Below are positions 17,652 to 28,308 of a stretch of 61,956 nt of DNA, piece by piece. The position numbers and the translations under genes were made by a program. The notes beneath the pieces are model-generated. The model did no database searches and was not told the origin of the DNA. It saw only the letters and a program-made list of their open reading frames with translations. The stretch's first letter is position 1. Every line of letters begins with the position of its first letter. Source of the stretch: Trichococcus patagoniensis (GTDB lineage Bacteria > Bacillota > Bacilli > Lactobacillales > Aerococcaceae); NCBI RefSeq assembly GCF_003051085.1, contig NZ_QAOM01000018.1, positions 1-61,956 on the forward strand. Reading direction: 5' to 3'.

Positions 17652-19271
17652 ATGATTCTAACAGTTTCGAATATATTGCAGTACCAATCCTTCGCTGAAG
17701 CGAAAGTACTTTCAGGCAACGTGGGGCTCGCCAACGAAGTGAGTGGTGTCATGGTCATGGAGGCACCGGATATAGAAGCTTGGGGGCGATCTGGACAAAT
17801 CATTTTAACGAGCTATTTTGCATTGGATAAATTGTCCGATGAGCGTATTGATCTCTTTTTTAGGAAAGCGAAAGATTTGGGAATAAGTGCGTTCATTTTC
17901 AAAAAAAGTCGGCTATTGAATGAAATCCCGGTAATTTTCATTGAATCCTGCATGAAGTATCATTTGCCATTAATACAGATTCCTAAAGAAACTTCTTATG
18001 AGCGAATTATCCTAGAAGTTTTGGAAACCATCATTAACCGCAAAGCTTACTTGCTGAACAGCTATTACGATATCCATAATCATTTTGTGAAAATGACGCT
18101 ATCGGAACCCAAAATAATCGATGTTCTGAAAGTATTGCAACAAATGATTCAAAATCCGGTTTCACTTTTTGAAAAAATAAAAGGTACACTGATAGCAACT
18201 GACAATCAGTCTACTGATTTCAAAATCATTTCTGAGCAGTATCTGCCTAAAGGACAATTCATGAATTTTGATTACACACAACGCGTTGCAAACTATCCTT
18301 ACTATGGTTCAGGGGACAATCATACCCAATTAGCCGTCGCCATCCCAAGTTTGGGCTATGAGCAGTATGAACTGATCATCCACGAAATAAATGAACCTGT
18401 ATCAGATATCGATTTCATGGCCATTGAGAATGCAGTTGGGATCCTTCAGACGGAATTGGTGAAACACTATTCCATCAAACAAACGACCATGAACAAAACG
18501 AATGAACTCGGTTCGGATTTGCTTCACGGTCGTATCGAGGATGAAGAGCAATTCGAAGACACCCTGAATCATCTGAATTTGAATAAATCCGACCTACATC
18601 GGGTAGTCGTTTTTGAATTTTCTGAAGACGACAGTTCCAAAAATCTCTATTCACCTCTTTCATCGCGCTTCTCGGACACTATCGTCAATTATTCCAAGAA
18701 AGAATTCTACACGCTCGTTTATGTTACGCGAAAACACAAAGTCATTCTGATTCTGCCGACCGATACAATCGATTCGGAGTCCTTAAAAAAAAGGTTGGCC
18801 TATATCTTAAAAAAAGCGATCGAAACTCCTCCCTTCTCTGGGTTCAAAGCGAACGTCAGCATCAGTGACCCAACGAATCTGAAATCATTGGCTACAGCTT
18901 ATAAACAGGCGATGGATACGCAAAAAATCATCCATCTAATCAATAAAAATCTGCAAATAAAAGACTATCAAGACATAGGCATCTATCAAATTTTTTCAGA
19001 AACCAACAATTTGGACCAATTGGTGCGCTTTATACCGGCAAAAATCAACCAGATGCATAAAGATAACCTGGATTTGCTGTATACATTGGAGGCATTTCTG
19101 AACGTCAATCAAAATTATATCGAAGCAGCCGCCTTGTTGTTTGTGCACCCAAAGACCGTCCGTTATCGAATCGAAAAAATCAAGAATTCCTATCAGATCG
19201 ACTTCAATGATCCCGAAGAAATTCTCCAACTAAGCATTGGTTTAAGACTATTAAAAATCATCAAACAATAA
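17652..19271 (+). CDS. PucR-family transcriptional regulator
   Basis: A 539-residue regulator. The N-terminal 120 residues are a PucR-type ligand domain (SVSNILQYQSFAEAKVL-like opening, GQIILTSYFAL). A middle variable domain follows, and the C-terminal helix-turn-helix of the PucR/CdaR type reads LEAFLNVNQNYIEAAALLFV then HPKTVRYRIEKIK. Family members sense purine breakdown products and activate catabolic genes. It is transcribed away from the fdrA operon with a shared 160-base control region, and eight bases ahead of the hydrolase gene, so it most likely regulates both. AAAGGAG supports the start. Confidence 0.88.
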   Translation: MILTVSNILQYQSFAEAKVLSGNVGLANEVSGVMVMEAPDIEAWGRSGQIILTSYFALDKLSDERIDLFFRKAKDLGISAFIFKKSRLLNEIPVIFIESCMKYHLPLIQIPKETSYERIILEVLETIINRKAYLLNSYYDIHNHFVKMTLSEPKIIDVLKVLQQMIQNPVSLFEKIKGTLIATDNQSTDFKIISEQYLPKGQFMNFDYTQRVANYPYYGSGDNHTQLAVAIPSLGYEQYELIIHEINEPVSDIDFMAIENAVGILQTELVKHYSIKQTTMNKTNELGSDLLHGRIEDEEQFEDTLNHLNLNKSDLHRVVVFEFSEDDSSKNLYSPLSSRFSDTIVNYSKKEFYTLVYVTRKHKVILILPTDTIDSESLKKRLAYILKKAIETPPFSGFKANVSISDPTNLKSLATAYKQAMDTQKIIHLINKNLQIKDYQDIGIYQIFSETNNLDQLVRFIPAKINQMHKDNLDLLYTLEAFLNVNQNYIEAAALLFVHPKTVRYRIEKIKNSYQIDFNDPEEILQLSIGLRLLKIIKQ

Positions 19272-19279
19272 GGAGGCCT

Positions 19280-20161
19280 ATGCCCACAATGACTACCCCA
19301 CCAGACACTGAAGCGATGACCTTTACGATTTCTAGCATACAATCCGTTCCGCTAGAAGGAAAACTCTTCCATTCCGCGATGAACAGGAAGGATAAAACAA
19401 TCGTATATCTTCATGGCGGAGGCCTGCTTTACGGAGACAAAAATGATCTCCCCGAGCCTTACCTCAATCTTTTTCTGAGTTCCGGATATGATTTCTTGGC
19501 ATTGGATTATCCGCTAGCTCCGGAGACGAAATTGCCGGATATTTTAGCCAGCATTCAGAGTGGGCTTCAGTGGTTCCAAACGCATGCTGTTTCTGACCTG
19601 TCATTAGACTCAGCAGACTATCTGCTGTTCGGACGCTCAGCGGGGGCTTACTTGGCTTTACTCACAGCAAGCAGCAGCACCGTTAAACCAGTTGCAATCA
19701 TCAGCTTGTATGGTTATCATTCCTTGCGTGAAGCAAGCTTTAGGATCCCCAGCAGGCATTATCTGGCTTATCAGCGCCTTGTGAAGGCAGACGTAGAGCG
19801 CTTGCTTTCTCGTGTCCCGATCGTCACCGGAGAAAAAGAACTGCGTTTCGCTTTATATGTCTATGCCCGACAATCCGGCACTTGGCTTTCTTACCTGATG
19901 GACGACATCAAAGAAGCACGCAACTATAGTCTTAACGATGAGCAATTAGCAACGTTACCGCCAACCTATCTAGCAGCAGCTACTGCTGACCCCGACGTTC
20001 CTTACCAGCTATCGAAAATACTTAGCCAAAAGATTCCTTTTGCTAAGCTGAGCACCATCGATTCAGAAATACACGACTTTGACCGGGATACCTCGAATCC
20101 GCTAGGGCTTGAGGTTTATCGTGATGTTATTGCTTGGCTGGATGAAACGCTCTCAAATTGA
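19280..20161 (+). CDS. Alpha/beta hydrolase, hormone-sensitive-lipase-like
   Basis: A 293-residue cytosolic hydrolase. VYLHGGGLLYG supplies the HGGG oxyanion motif, and LLFGRSAGAYLAL the nucleophile serine in a GxSxG-type elbow (GRSAG). TADPDVP and EIHDFDRD near the C terminus are candidates for the acid and histidine. The HSL/carboxylesterase fold acts on esters or amides. Placement in one operon with PucR suggests a substrate from ureide or purine metabolism, but this is inference. AGGAGG lies only three bases before the first ATG, so the ATG nine bases further on is an alternative start. A strong terminator follows. Confidence 0.82.
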   Translation: MPTMTTPPDTEAMTFTISSIQSVPLEGKLFHSAMNRKDKTIVYLHGGGLLYGDKNDLPEPYLNLFLSSGYDFLALDYPLAPETKLPDILASIQSGLQWFQTHAVSDLSLDSADYLLFGRSAGAYLALLTASSSTVKPVAIISLYGYHSLREASFRIPSRHYLAYQRLVKADVERLLSRVPIVTGEKELRFALYVYARQSGTWLSYLMDDIKEARNYSLNDEQLATLPPTYLAAATADPDVPYQLSKILSQKIPFAKLSTIDSEIHDFDRDTSNPLGLEVYRDVIAWLDETLSN

Positions 20162-20182
20162 TTCTGCTCCTATTCACAAAAA

Positions 20183-20229
20183 AGAAACGTTACAAAACCT
20201 TGAAACAGGTTCTGTAACGTTTCTTTTTA
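20183..20229. terminator. Bidirectional terminator
   Basis: AGAAACGTTACAAAACCT pairs with AGGTTCTGTAACGTTTCT (one mismatch) and is flanked by T-runs on both strands. It separates the convergent hydrolase and amidohydrolase genes. Confidence 0.88.
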
Positions 20230-20242
20230 CTATCCATTTTGC

Positions 20243-21472
20243 TTATTCGGGAAAGTGGTACGTAGCTTTTTTGTCCAGTTCCACTGTTACTTTACCGCTC
20301 TTGATAACCAACAGACGGTCCGGAATGTCAATGACTGCTTCTTGGTAGCGTACGCTGTCAAGGAGAACCAGCGTTGCGTCATTACCTTCTGCAATCCCGT
20401 AGTCTACTAATTTTAGTGCTTTTGCCGGACCAGTAGTGATCATCGGCAATACAGTCGGTAAATCATCCGCTCCACCCAGATGCGCGACAGGAACAGCCAA
20501 CATTGCAACCTGCATCAAGTCACCATTTCCATATGGTGTGAACGGATTGCGGATATTGTTCGTTGCCAACACAACATTGACGCCGCCATCACGAAGTTTA
20601 CGGATTGGGGTTACAGCACGGCGAACGTTGAATTCATCGTGTCTTCCACCTAAATGAAGATCTGTCATCGGCAAACTCATGACATTGATTTGCGCTTCAG
20701 CCATCAATTCGATGATCGGGTTTAATTTTTCATCCGGCAACGCGCCAAGACTCGTTAAATGTCCTACCGATAAACGACCAATGTAGCCTTCTTCGATTAC
20801 TTTACGGCAAACCATTTCAATTGTTTGCCCTTCTGCATCGTCTTTAAAGTCTTGGTGCAAGTCAATATCTTTATCAAACTCTTTAGCGATTTTGAATACG
20901 ATATCCAAATGATCTTTAGCATCCGTATCGTTATAAGGAATACCGCCGACCACATCTGCTCCCATCTCCATTGCGCGGTACATCATTTCCTCTGTTCCAG
21001 GCGCTTTGATGATGCCCTCTTGCGGAAAAGCCACAACCTGCATGTCCACAAAATCTTTGTATTTTTCTTTCAATTCCATGATTGTTTCAAATCCATGGAA
21101 GCCACCTAATGGATCAAATTCCGCATGTGTACGGATGTGCGTAGTCCCGCGTTTGATGATCATTTGCAGGGCTTTTTCAGCACGTTCAGCAACGTCTTCC
21201 TTAGTGAAAGTCGATTTTAATTGCGCTGTGACCGAGAGTGCTTCTTGAAGAGTACCTGATTTATTTGGAAGACGATCCGCAATCAATGCTTTATCTAAAT
21301 GAATATGCGATTCGACTAAACCAGGAATGACTACGCGTCCATTTCCTTCGATGACGCGCGCAGCAGGAACATCGAGCTGGGAGCCTATCTTTATGAACTT
21401 CCCATTCTCGATCCCAATATCGACCGTTTCATTCGACTCATCAAGAATTACATTTTTCAACAAAATATCCAT
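20243..21472 (-). CDS. Cytosine-deaminase-like amidohydrolase
   Basis: A 409-residue metal-dependent amidohydrolase of the bacterial cytosine deaminase subgroup. Metal ligands seen are ESHIHLDKAL (HxH), the later histidines of DLHQDF and VGHLTSLG, and a C-terminal segment NNIRNPFTPYGNGDLMQ. At the place where CodA has the catalytic aspartate (HDDVFDP) this protein has NN, so the metal-binding or proton-relay aspartate appears changed to asparagine. Related proteins act on cytosine, isocytosine, creatinine-like and triazine rings. In a ureide island a cyclic ureide is plausible, but the substrate is unknown. GGAGG supports the start. The carrier gene 27 bases upstream on the same strand is almost certainly co-transcribed and may import the substrate. 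Confidence 0.87.
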   Translation of the reverse strand: MDILLKNVILDESNETVDIGIENGKFIKIGSQLDVPAARVIEGNGRVVIPGLVESHIHLDKALIADRLPNKSGTLQEALSVTAQLKSTFTKEDVAERAEKALQMIIKRGTTHIRTHAEFDPLGGFHGFETIMELKEKYKDFVDMQVVAFPQEGIIKAPGTEEMMYRAMEMGADVVGGIPYNDTDAKDHLDIVFKIAKEFDKDIDLHQDFKDDAEGQTIEMVCRKVIEEGYIGRLSVGHLTSLGALPDEKLNPIIELMAEAQINVMSLPMTDLHLGGRHDEFNVRRAVTPIRKLRDGGVNVVLATNNIRNPFTPYGNGDLMQVAMLAVPVAHLGGADDLPTVLPMITTGPAKALKLVDYGIAEGNDATLVLLDSVRYQEAVIDIPDRLLVIKSGKVTVELDKKATYHFPE

Positions 21473-21499
21473 AATTTACCTCCGTACCGATTATTTTCT

Positions 21500-22852
21500 T
21501 TATAAAACAAATGATAGAACGACAAGTAATGCCAGAGAAGCCAAAATCCATTTACTGTTTCCTTTAACCACTTGAAGGATCGGAATATCAAAACCGGATG
21601 ATTGAGCTTGCATCGTAATATTCACGAAACTCATCTGGCTTCCCAGTCCGACACCCATCGTGATGAAACCTACCGCCAATAGCGGAATGTTTAAAGAAAC
21701 TGCAATCGGCAGAATCAATGTCAGAATTGTCCCAACGTACGCACCTGCTGGAACTCCGACCGCATAACCCGCAATGACAAGTGCAGGCACCAAGAAGTTT
21801 TCCGGAGCAAGCTTAGCAGTCTCAACAATCGCACTGAATGCACCTGTTTCTCCGATAATATTGATGAACGTAATGAATATACCCACTTGGAATAAACGCG
21901 TCAAAATATAGTTTGACCCCTCAACCAGCGCGGTAGAGGACTGTTTCAAATTGAAATCTGTGCACACTGCAATCAAGCCGATTGTTATGACCAAATATGC
22001 CAACGGCCCGAGAATAGGCATACCGATTGCTTTGTTGATTACTGGACCCGCGATTACCGCAAACAAAAGAAAAATTGCCGGAATCGTGTTGATGAATAGT
22101 TCTTTATTTGTTTTGTTCTTGATTGCTTCGTCTTCTTCTCCTTGGAATAAAATTTTTCTCTTTTTAGCTCCAAAAAATCCGATAAGAACCGCGATAAGAA
22201 CAAACAGCAACCAAAACGGACGCATAGTGGAGATGTAATCGGTTATGCTTGCGCCGGTTAAATTCGTTACAATACTGGATTCCAACGAAGCCGGTGACGT
22301 TGTGAAAGATACAGCAGCAGCTAAGCACATTGCAGCGATCAACTCAGGAATAGCACCTACGGCAGCGAAAGCCAACGGAGCCAATACCATGGCTGTTCCC
22401 CCACCAATACCGGACATATAGGTTGCAGCCGCCATAAGAATAACAATAAATGCAGCAAAATATTCAACCTTTTCACCGATTGCACGACGAACCAATGCTA
22501 AAGCGGAGCTGTAGCCCCCAGATTTAAACACGGCTGTAGCGATTGCTGAATTGATGATCGGAACTGTAATCGTCAACATTGTCGGAATGGAAGAAAGCAG
22601 TAGTTCATTCGCTCGCGCGAGAGTGATTCCGCCTATCACCATTGCAAGAACCCCACCCACAAAGCCTGCAATCAGCATATCAACCTTCCTGAATAAAAGA
22701 ACTAAAATGACGATAATCGGGATCACACTTGCAAAAGCCATAAAGCCTTCAGGTGCAGGGATACTTTGGATATCCGACTGCGCAAATGCAAACGTCGGTA
22801 TTAAAAATGATAAACCTGTGAAAACGGCTAAAAAAGATAAAATCTTCTTCAT
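21500..22852 (-). CDS. Multi-spanning carrier, substrate unknown
   Basis: A 450-residue hydrophobic protein with about 11-13 membrane segments. It starts with a signal-like segment (FLAVFTGLSFLIPTFAFAQ) and a short periplasm-like linker. Repeated glycine-rich helices (FVGGVLAMVIGGI, MSGIGGGTAMVLAPLAF) and the FTTSPASLES and VGVPAGAYVGTILTL re-entrant-like loops suggest an ion-coupled secondary carrier of the ion transporter superfamily. I cannot name the exact family. Operon position just upstream of the amidohydrolase suggests that it imports that enzyme's substrate. AAGGAG supports the start. Confidence 0.72.
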   Translation of the reverse strand: MKKILSFLAVFTGLSFLIPTFAFAQSDIQSIPAPEGFMAFASVIPIIVILVLLFRKVDMLIAGFVGGVLAMVIGGITLARANELLLSSIPTMLTITVPIINSAIATAVFKSGGYSSALALVRRAIGEKVEYFAAFIVILMAAATYMSGIGGGTAMVLAPLAFAAVGAIPELIAAMCLAAAVSFTTSPASLESSIVTNLTGASITDYISTMRPFWLLFVLIAVLIGFFGAKKRKILFQGEEDEAIKNKTNKELFINTIPAIFLLFAVIAGPVINKAIGMPILGPLAYLVITIGLIAVCTDFNLKQSSTALVEGSNYILTRLFQVGIFITFINIIGETGAFSAIVETAKLAPENFLVPALVIAGYAVGVPAGAYVGTILTLILPIAVSLNIPLLAVGFITMGVGLGSQMSFVNITMQAQSSGFDIPILQVVKGNSKWILASLALLVVLSFVL

Positions 22853-22990
22853 GTTAGCGTACTCCTTCTTGATAATTATTTTTTACAAAGGAAGCACGAG
22901 TTATAAATTTGGCACACATTCATTTTATCGTCCCCCCTGTTTAACACATTATATTTCTCATTGTATCCGCATACAACTGTTATGAAAGAT

Positions 22991-23033
22991 AAAAACCTCT
23001 GCCAATTTTATCCTTGGAGGATAAAATTGGCAG
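22991..23033 (-). terminator. Orphan terminator-like hairpin
   Basis: CTGCCAATTTTATCCT (22999-23014) pairs perfectly with AGGATAAAATTGGCAG (23018-23033) around a three-base loop. On the minus strand it is followed by GGTTTTTATC. No minus-strand gene lies upstream, so it either stops antisense transcription or acts as an attenuator in the leader of the carrier gene. Confidence 0.5.
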
Positions 23034-23218
23034 GGCCGATTATCCCGATTCGATATTTCTTGGAAAATGATCCCTGAGCTCCCTTGCGTTCGTCAGTGAG
23101 AAAATCTTACAGCCGCCAATTCATCCATATATTTAATACACTAATATCAATGATTAATCTATAACCATTTTGAACGAAAGCAGTGGATTTTATATGTATT
23201 AAGTCATAGCGCCAGATA

Positions 23219-23232
23219 TGAAAGCGCTATAT
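23219..23232 (+). promoter_or_regulatory. Possible CcpA (cre) site
   Basis: TGAAAGCGCTATAT differs from the cre consensus TGWAARCGYTWNCW at one position. It lies about 190 bases before the symporter gene, as expected for catabolite control. Confidence 0.4.
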
Positions 23233-23262
23233 ATTTAAATCAAACGGTTAAAGGAGGTTCTC

Positions 23263-23313
23263 TTGGTTAGCCTGAACAAGAACAGTCAGGAAATGGGACG
23301 GTTTGATAAATGA
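23263..23313 (+). CDS. Possible 16-codon leader ORF
   Basis: AAAGGAGG is followed after five bases by TTG and an open run of sixteen codons (VSLNKNSQEMGRFDK) ending in TGA. It precedes the symporter gene by about 110 bases. The strong ribosome binding site is the only support; it could equally be the remnant of an older gene start. Confidence 0.25.
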   Translation: MVSLNKNSQEMGRFDK

Positions 23314-23420
23314 AGCGATAGATTGCTACAGTTCAATCGCACGGGAGGTATGCTATCTACAATCGAAGCAACAGTTGTGACGCACAAGGAATTGTTATTT
23401 CTTTTTAAGGAGGAGTATAT

Positions 23421-24671
23421 ATGAAATCTTTAAAGAAAATCAGCATGACCAATCAAATTATGATCGCGATGGTATTCGGTATTGCGGCCGGCTTAATTTT
23501 CGGACCGGCGATTGCGCCCATTGCAGTAATCGGGCAAATTTTCCTGCGGCTGATTCAGATGGCAGTGGTGGTTATGATTATGGGCGCAGTGATTGAAGCG
23601 GTCGGCACACTCGATCCACAAATATTGGGGAAACTCGGCGGCAAGATGGCTGCTTGGTTTCTCGGCGGGACAGCTCTTGCGGCAACTTTGGGCTTGGTGT
23701 TGGGTTATCTGATTCAACCAGGAGCCGGAGTTGATATGCAAATTGATGCCTCTGCAGAAGTTGCGACTATGACCGGCAGTGTCACCGATGTTATTTTAGC
23801 GTTTTTCCCGTCGAATGTTGTTCAGTCAATGAGTACGGGGAACATGATTCAAGTCATTATCTTTTCCTTATTATTCGGCTTATCGATCAGTCTGTTGAGT
23901 ACGCGTCGGGATTTGACAGCGCTGAAAGCAGCGATTTCACAATTAAATGAGGTTATTCTCCAATTAGTCACTACCGTGATGCACTTGGCGCCTTTAGGAA
24001 TTTTCGCGTTGCTGGCTAATGTCACCGGTGTAATCGGCCTGACCGTGATTTTGCCGTTGGCGAAATTTCTCTTAGCGATGGCAATTGGTTCTGTGATATT
24101 CTTAGTTCTATGGATTTCGATCACCAGCGCCATTACTAAAGTGAATCTTGCCCACATTGTTAAGGGCTTGTCGCGCATGACCATAATGGCCTTTACGACG
24201 ACCTCGTCAGCCATTACGCTTCCGGTCAAGATGGAAGATCAGGAGAACAAACTCGGGGTCAGCCGCCGCATCTCCCAACTGGTCGGTCCTTTGGGCATGG
24301 CGATGAACAGTAACGGCTTGTCGCTCTTCCTTGCCATCGCCGCTATCACGTTGGCGCAGTTTTATGGATTGGAATTTACTTTAGCAAATGCGATTCAAAC
24401 AATCACCTTGTCGACATTGGCCACACTAGGCACAGTGGCGGTTCCCGGCGGCGGGCTGGTTGCCTTAACGATCGTTATCCCGGCACTTGGTTTGCCGCCG
24501 GAAAGCATCGGTCTGTTAGCTGGTATCGATTGGTTCTCCGGCATGTTCCGGACGGTACTCAATGTCGATGCCGACGCCACGATTGCCATGATTCTCGCTT
24601 ACGGCGAAGGAGAACTGGATCACCAAAGCATCAAAGAAGCAAACCTGAACCAAGCAACGGATGTTTCCTGA
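23421..24671 (+). CDS. Dicarboxylate/amino acid:cation symporter (DAACS/GltP family)
   Basis: A 416-residue symporter with about eight helices and two re-entrant loops. Family signatures are the serine-rich loop FTTTSSAITLPVKMEDQ, the helix GPLGMAMNSNGLSLFLAI (which replaces the usual NMDGTA with NSNGLS), the PGGGLVALTIVIPALGLP loop, and the last helix DWFSGMFRTVLNVDADATIAMI, with the substrate-binding D..R/T..N pattern. It should take up glutamate, aspartate, serine or a C4-dicarboxylate with Na+ or H+. The altered NMDGT motif suggests altered cation or substrate specificity. AAGGAGG supports the start. It is monocistronic, with a terminator after it. Confidence 0.9.
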   Translation: MKSLKKISMTNQIMIAMVFGIAAGLIFGPAIAPIAVIGQIFLRLIQMAVVVMIMGAVIEAVGTLDPQILGKLGGKMAAWFLGGTALAATLGLVLGYLIQPGAGVDMQIDASAEVATMTGSVTDVILAFFPSNVVQSMSTGNMIQVIIFSLLFGLSISLLSTRRDLTALKAAISQLNEVILQLVTTVMHLAPLGIFALLANVTGVIGLTVILPLAKFLLAMAIGSVIFLVLWISITSAITKVNLAHIVKGLSRMTIMAFTTTSSAITLPVKMEDQENKLGVSRRISQLVGPLGMAMNSNGLSLFLAIAAITLAQFYGLEFTLANAIQTITLSTLATLGTVAVPGGGLVALTIVIPALGLPPESIGLLAGIDWFSGMFRTVLNVDADATIAMILAYGEGELDHQSIKEANLNQATDVS

Positions 24672-24694
24672 AATTACTATATACCTATTGAACA

Positions 24695-24740
24695 AAAAAA
24701 AAGCCAAAGTGACAATTAAATGTCGCTTTGGCTTTTTTGT
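24695..24740. terminator. Bidirectional terminator
   Basis: AAAAAAGCCAAAGTGAC pairs with GTCGCTTTGGCTTTTTT. It lies between the convergent symporter and beta-glucosidase genes. Confidence 0.88.
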
Positions 24741-24800
24741 TGACTAATTCACTATATTTTTAAGATGTCTCAATCTAAACTAGACGCGCTCTACAGCAGC

Positions 24801-26270
<1,470 letters not shown>

Positions 26271-26273
26271 TCA

Positions 26274-28187
26274 TTATTTAATCACTTTTATGATGGAATC
26301 TCCAGCATTGACTTTGTCTTCGCCTGTACTTAAGATTTCGCTGAAATCAGTTGTGTTGGTGATCACGATAGGTGTGATGATATCGTAGCCTGCAGCTTTA
26401 ATAGCTTCTAAGTCAGCTTCAACAATGGGCGTACCGACTGTTACCCGTTGGCCTGCTTGCGCTAATTGCTTGAAGTGTTCGCCTTTTAATTGAACTGTGT
26501 CTAAACCGATATGAATCAAAATTTCAATGCCTTCATCTGTCCTTAAACCGATCGCATGTTTTGTTTCGAATATTGTAACGATTTCACCGTTGATCGGTGA
26601 TTTGATCAAGCCATCTGTTGGCATGATTGCAACGCCTTGTCCAAGAATAGCCTGCGCAAAGATAGGATCATCCACTTGCGATAAAGGTACAACCTGACCG
26701 GCCATTGGAGCAACGATGCTATCTTGTGTCAGAAAATCTGAATGAGTCGCTGATGGGTTCGCTGCAGCTGTTGCAACTGTTTGTGCAGTGGTTGTTTCAA
26801 CCGGCTGTACAGCATCCAGTGTTTCTTCATCTCGATATAATATATACGTCACTACGAAAGAAACGATAACTGAAATCACTAATGTAGCAGCCGCTACATA
26901 GAAAGAATGTAACGTATTCTCACCGATGTAACTTCCCAAACTCAGTAGGCCTGGTGAACCGCCGGCATAGTTACGTGCACCGAAGATACCCATAATGAAA
27001 CCACCGATACCACCCGCAATCATCGTACCAGTCAGCGCTGCTTTGTTCTGCAGGGTCACACCGAATAAGGCCGGTTCCGTAATTCCCATGATAGCTGTCA
27101 GACCTGCTGATGAAGCCATTGCTTTTTTATTGGTATCTTTTGTTTTGAAAGCAATTGCGAGCGCAGCACCACCCTGAGCAACGTTTGACGCTAACATACC
27201 GTTTGAAGCTACTGTGTCATAACCAATTGTTGCACGATTGTTTATCCCGATCGAGACTAAACCATAGTGAGTACCCGTCATAACAAGTAAAGGTGAGAAA
27301 GTACCTACGACAGTAGGAACAACCCAACCGCCGAATGTTTCCAACCAGCGGAAGAAATCCGCCAAGTAATTACCCAACACGGAGCCCAAGGGTCCTAATA
27401 CAGTCAATCCGATTACGCCCGTAAATAAAGTCGCAATCAATGGCACTGTAAAGAATTTTACCGTTTTATGCGAGATACGATCTGCAAAACGCTCCACGTA
27501 ACCCAATAGTCCTACTGATAAAATGACCGGAATAACCGATGACGAATATCCTACAGCTTGAATCGGCAGACCAAACAGACTGATTCCTTCGCCAGTTTCT
27601 TTCGCAATGTTGACCATCCCTGTGAAGTTTGGATGCAAGAAAATTGCTCCCACCAACATCCCTAAGTAAGGATTTGCTTTGAATTGACGCGCTGCAGTCC
27701 CCCCGATGAAAATCGGTAAGAAGTAGAATCCAGCATCTCCGATAAAGTTCAAGATTTGATAGTTCATGTCGGTATTTTCTGTGATTTTCAGGACCGTCAA
27801 AATGGACAACACCGCTTTGATCAAACCGGCAGCAGTGATTACAGGCAAAATCGGTGTGAAGATACCTGAAATGGCGGCAATCACTTTTTCAAATCGGGTT
27901 TGGTTTTCCGGGGCCTCGGAAGTTGCACCTGTTTTACTTTCCAGATTACTTTGTTCGTTGATGCTCCTGTAGACCTTACCGACATCACTTCCGATAATGA
28001 CCTGGTATTGTCCCCCTTTGTTGACTACCCCTACTACGCCCGGTGTGTTCTTCAATATTTCCATATTCGCTTTACTGGTATCGGCTAACTTAAAACGCAA
28101 ACGCGTTGCACAGTGGGTCAATTCATTCACATTCGCTTCTCCGCCCACATTTTCCAATATCGTCTTGCCTAAATCTTTATAATCCAA
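26274..28187 (-). CDS. Beta-glucoside PTS permease EIIBCA
   Basis: A 637-residue PTS enzyme II in the order B-C-A. The EIIB domain (1-90) has the phospho-cysteine in NELTHCATRLRF (Cys26). The EIIC domain (about 105-455) carries GITEPALFGVTL. The C-terminal EIIA domain has the active histidine in LIHIGLDTVQLKG (about His559). It imports and phosphorylates beta-glucosides such as cellobiose, arbutin or salicin. The start codon is TTG (28185-28187), with GGGAG just upstream. The leader contains an antiterminator/terminator switch for the neighbouring LicT protein. Confidence 0.94.
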   Translation of the reverse strand: MDYKDLGKTILENVGGEANVNELTHCATRLRFKLADTSKANMEILKNTPGVVGVVNKGGQYQVIIGSDVGKVYRSINEQSNLESKTGATSEAPENQTRFEKVIAAISGIFTPILPVITAAGLIKAVLSILTVLKITENTDMNYQILNFIGDAGFYFLPIFIGGTAARQFKANPYLGMLVGAIFLHPNFTGMVNIAKETGEGISLFGLPIQAVGYSSSVIPVILSVGLLGYVERFADRISHKTVKFFTVPLIATLFTGVIGLTVLGPLGSVLGNYLADFFRWLETFGGWVVPTVVGTFSPLLVMTGTHYGLVSIGINNRATIGYDTVASNGMLASNVAQGGAALAIAFKTKDTNKKAMASSAGLTAIMGITEPALFGVTLQNKAALTGTMIAGGIGGFIMGIFGARNYAGGSPGLLSLGSYIGENTLHSFYVAAATLVISVIVSFVVTYILYRDEETLDAVQPVETTTAQTVATAAANPSATHSDFLTQDSIVAPMAGQVVPLSQVDDPIFAQAILGQGVAIMPTDGLIKSPINGEIVTIFETKHAIGLRTDEGIEILIHIGLDTVQLKGEHFKQLAQAGQRVTVGTPIVEADLEAIKAAGYDIITPIVITNTTDFSEILSTGEDKVNAGDSIIKVIK

Positions 28188-28223
28188 CTTACTCCCAACT
28201 TTCCTTTTTTAATTTTTTCCAAA

Positions 28224-28278
28224 CAAAAATACCCAAATAAAGACTAGGCCGCTTAAGCGGTAGCATTTACTTGGGTAT
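28224..28278 (-). terminator. Conditional terminator before the PTS gene
   Basis: The minus strand reads TACCCAAGTAAA, a loop with GCTTAAGC, then TTTATTTGGGTATTTTT. The left arm overlaps the end of the RAT site at 28274-28302, so binding of the antiterminator would prevent this terminator from forming. Confidence 0.88.
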
Positions 28279-28302
28279 AGCCTAATTAAATAGTAACAAT
28301 CC
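28274..28302 (-). promoter_or_regulatory. RAT (ribonucleic antiterminator) site 2
   Basis: On the minus strand, a 29-base element starts GGATTGTTACT and ends AGGCTATACC, the pattern recognised by BglG/LicT proteins. It lies just after the licT-type stop codon and ahead of the PTS gene. Confidence 0.88.
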
Positions 28303-28308
28303 CGTTTA

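Noticed and set aside
22991-23033. Possible riboswitch before the carrier gene
   Set aside because: Only a single simple stem with a T-run is visible; no conserved aptamer sequence could be recognised.
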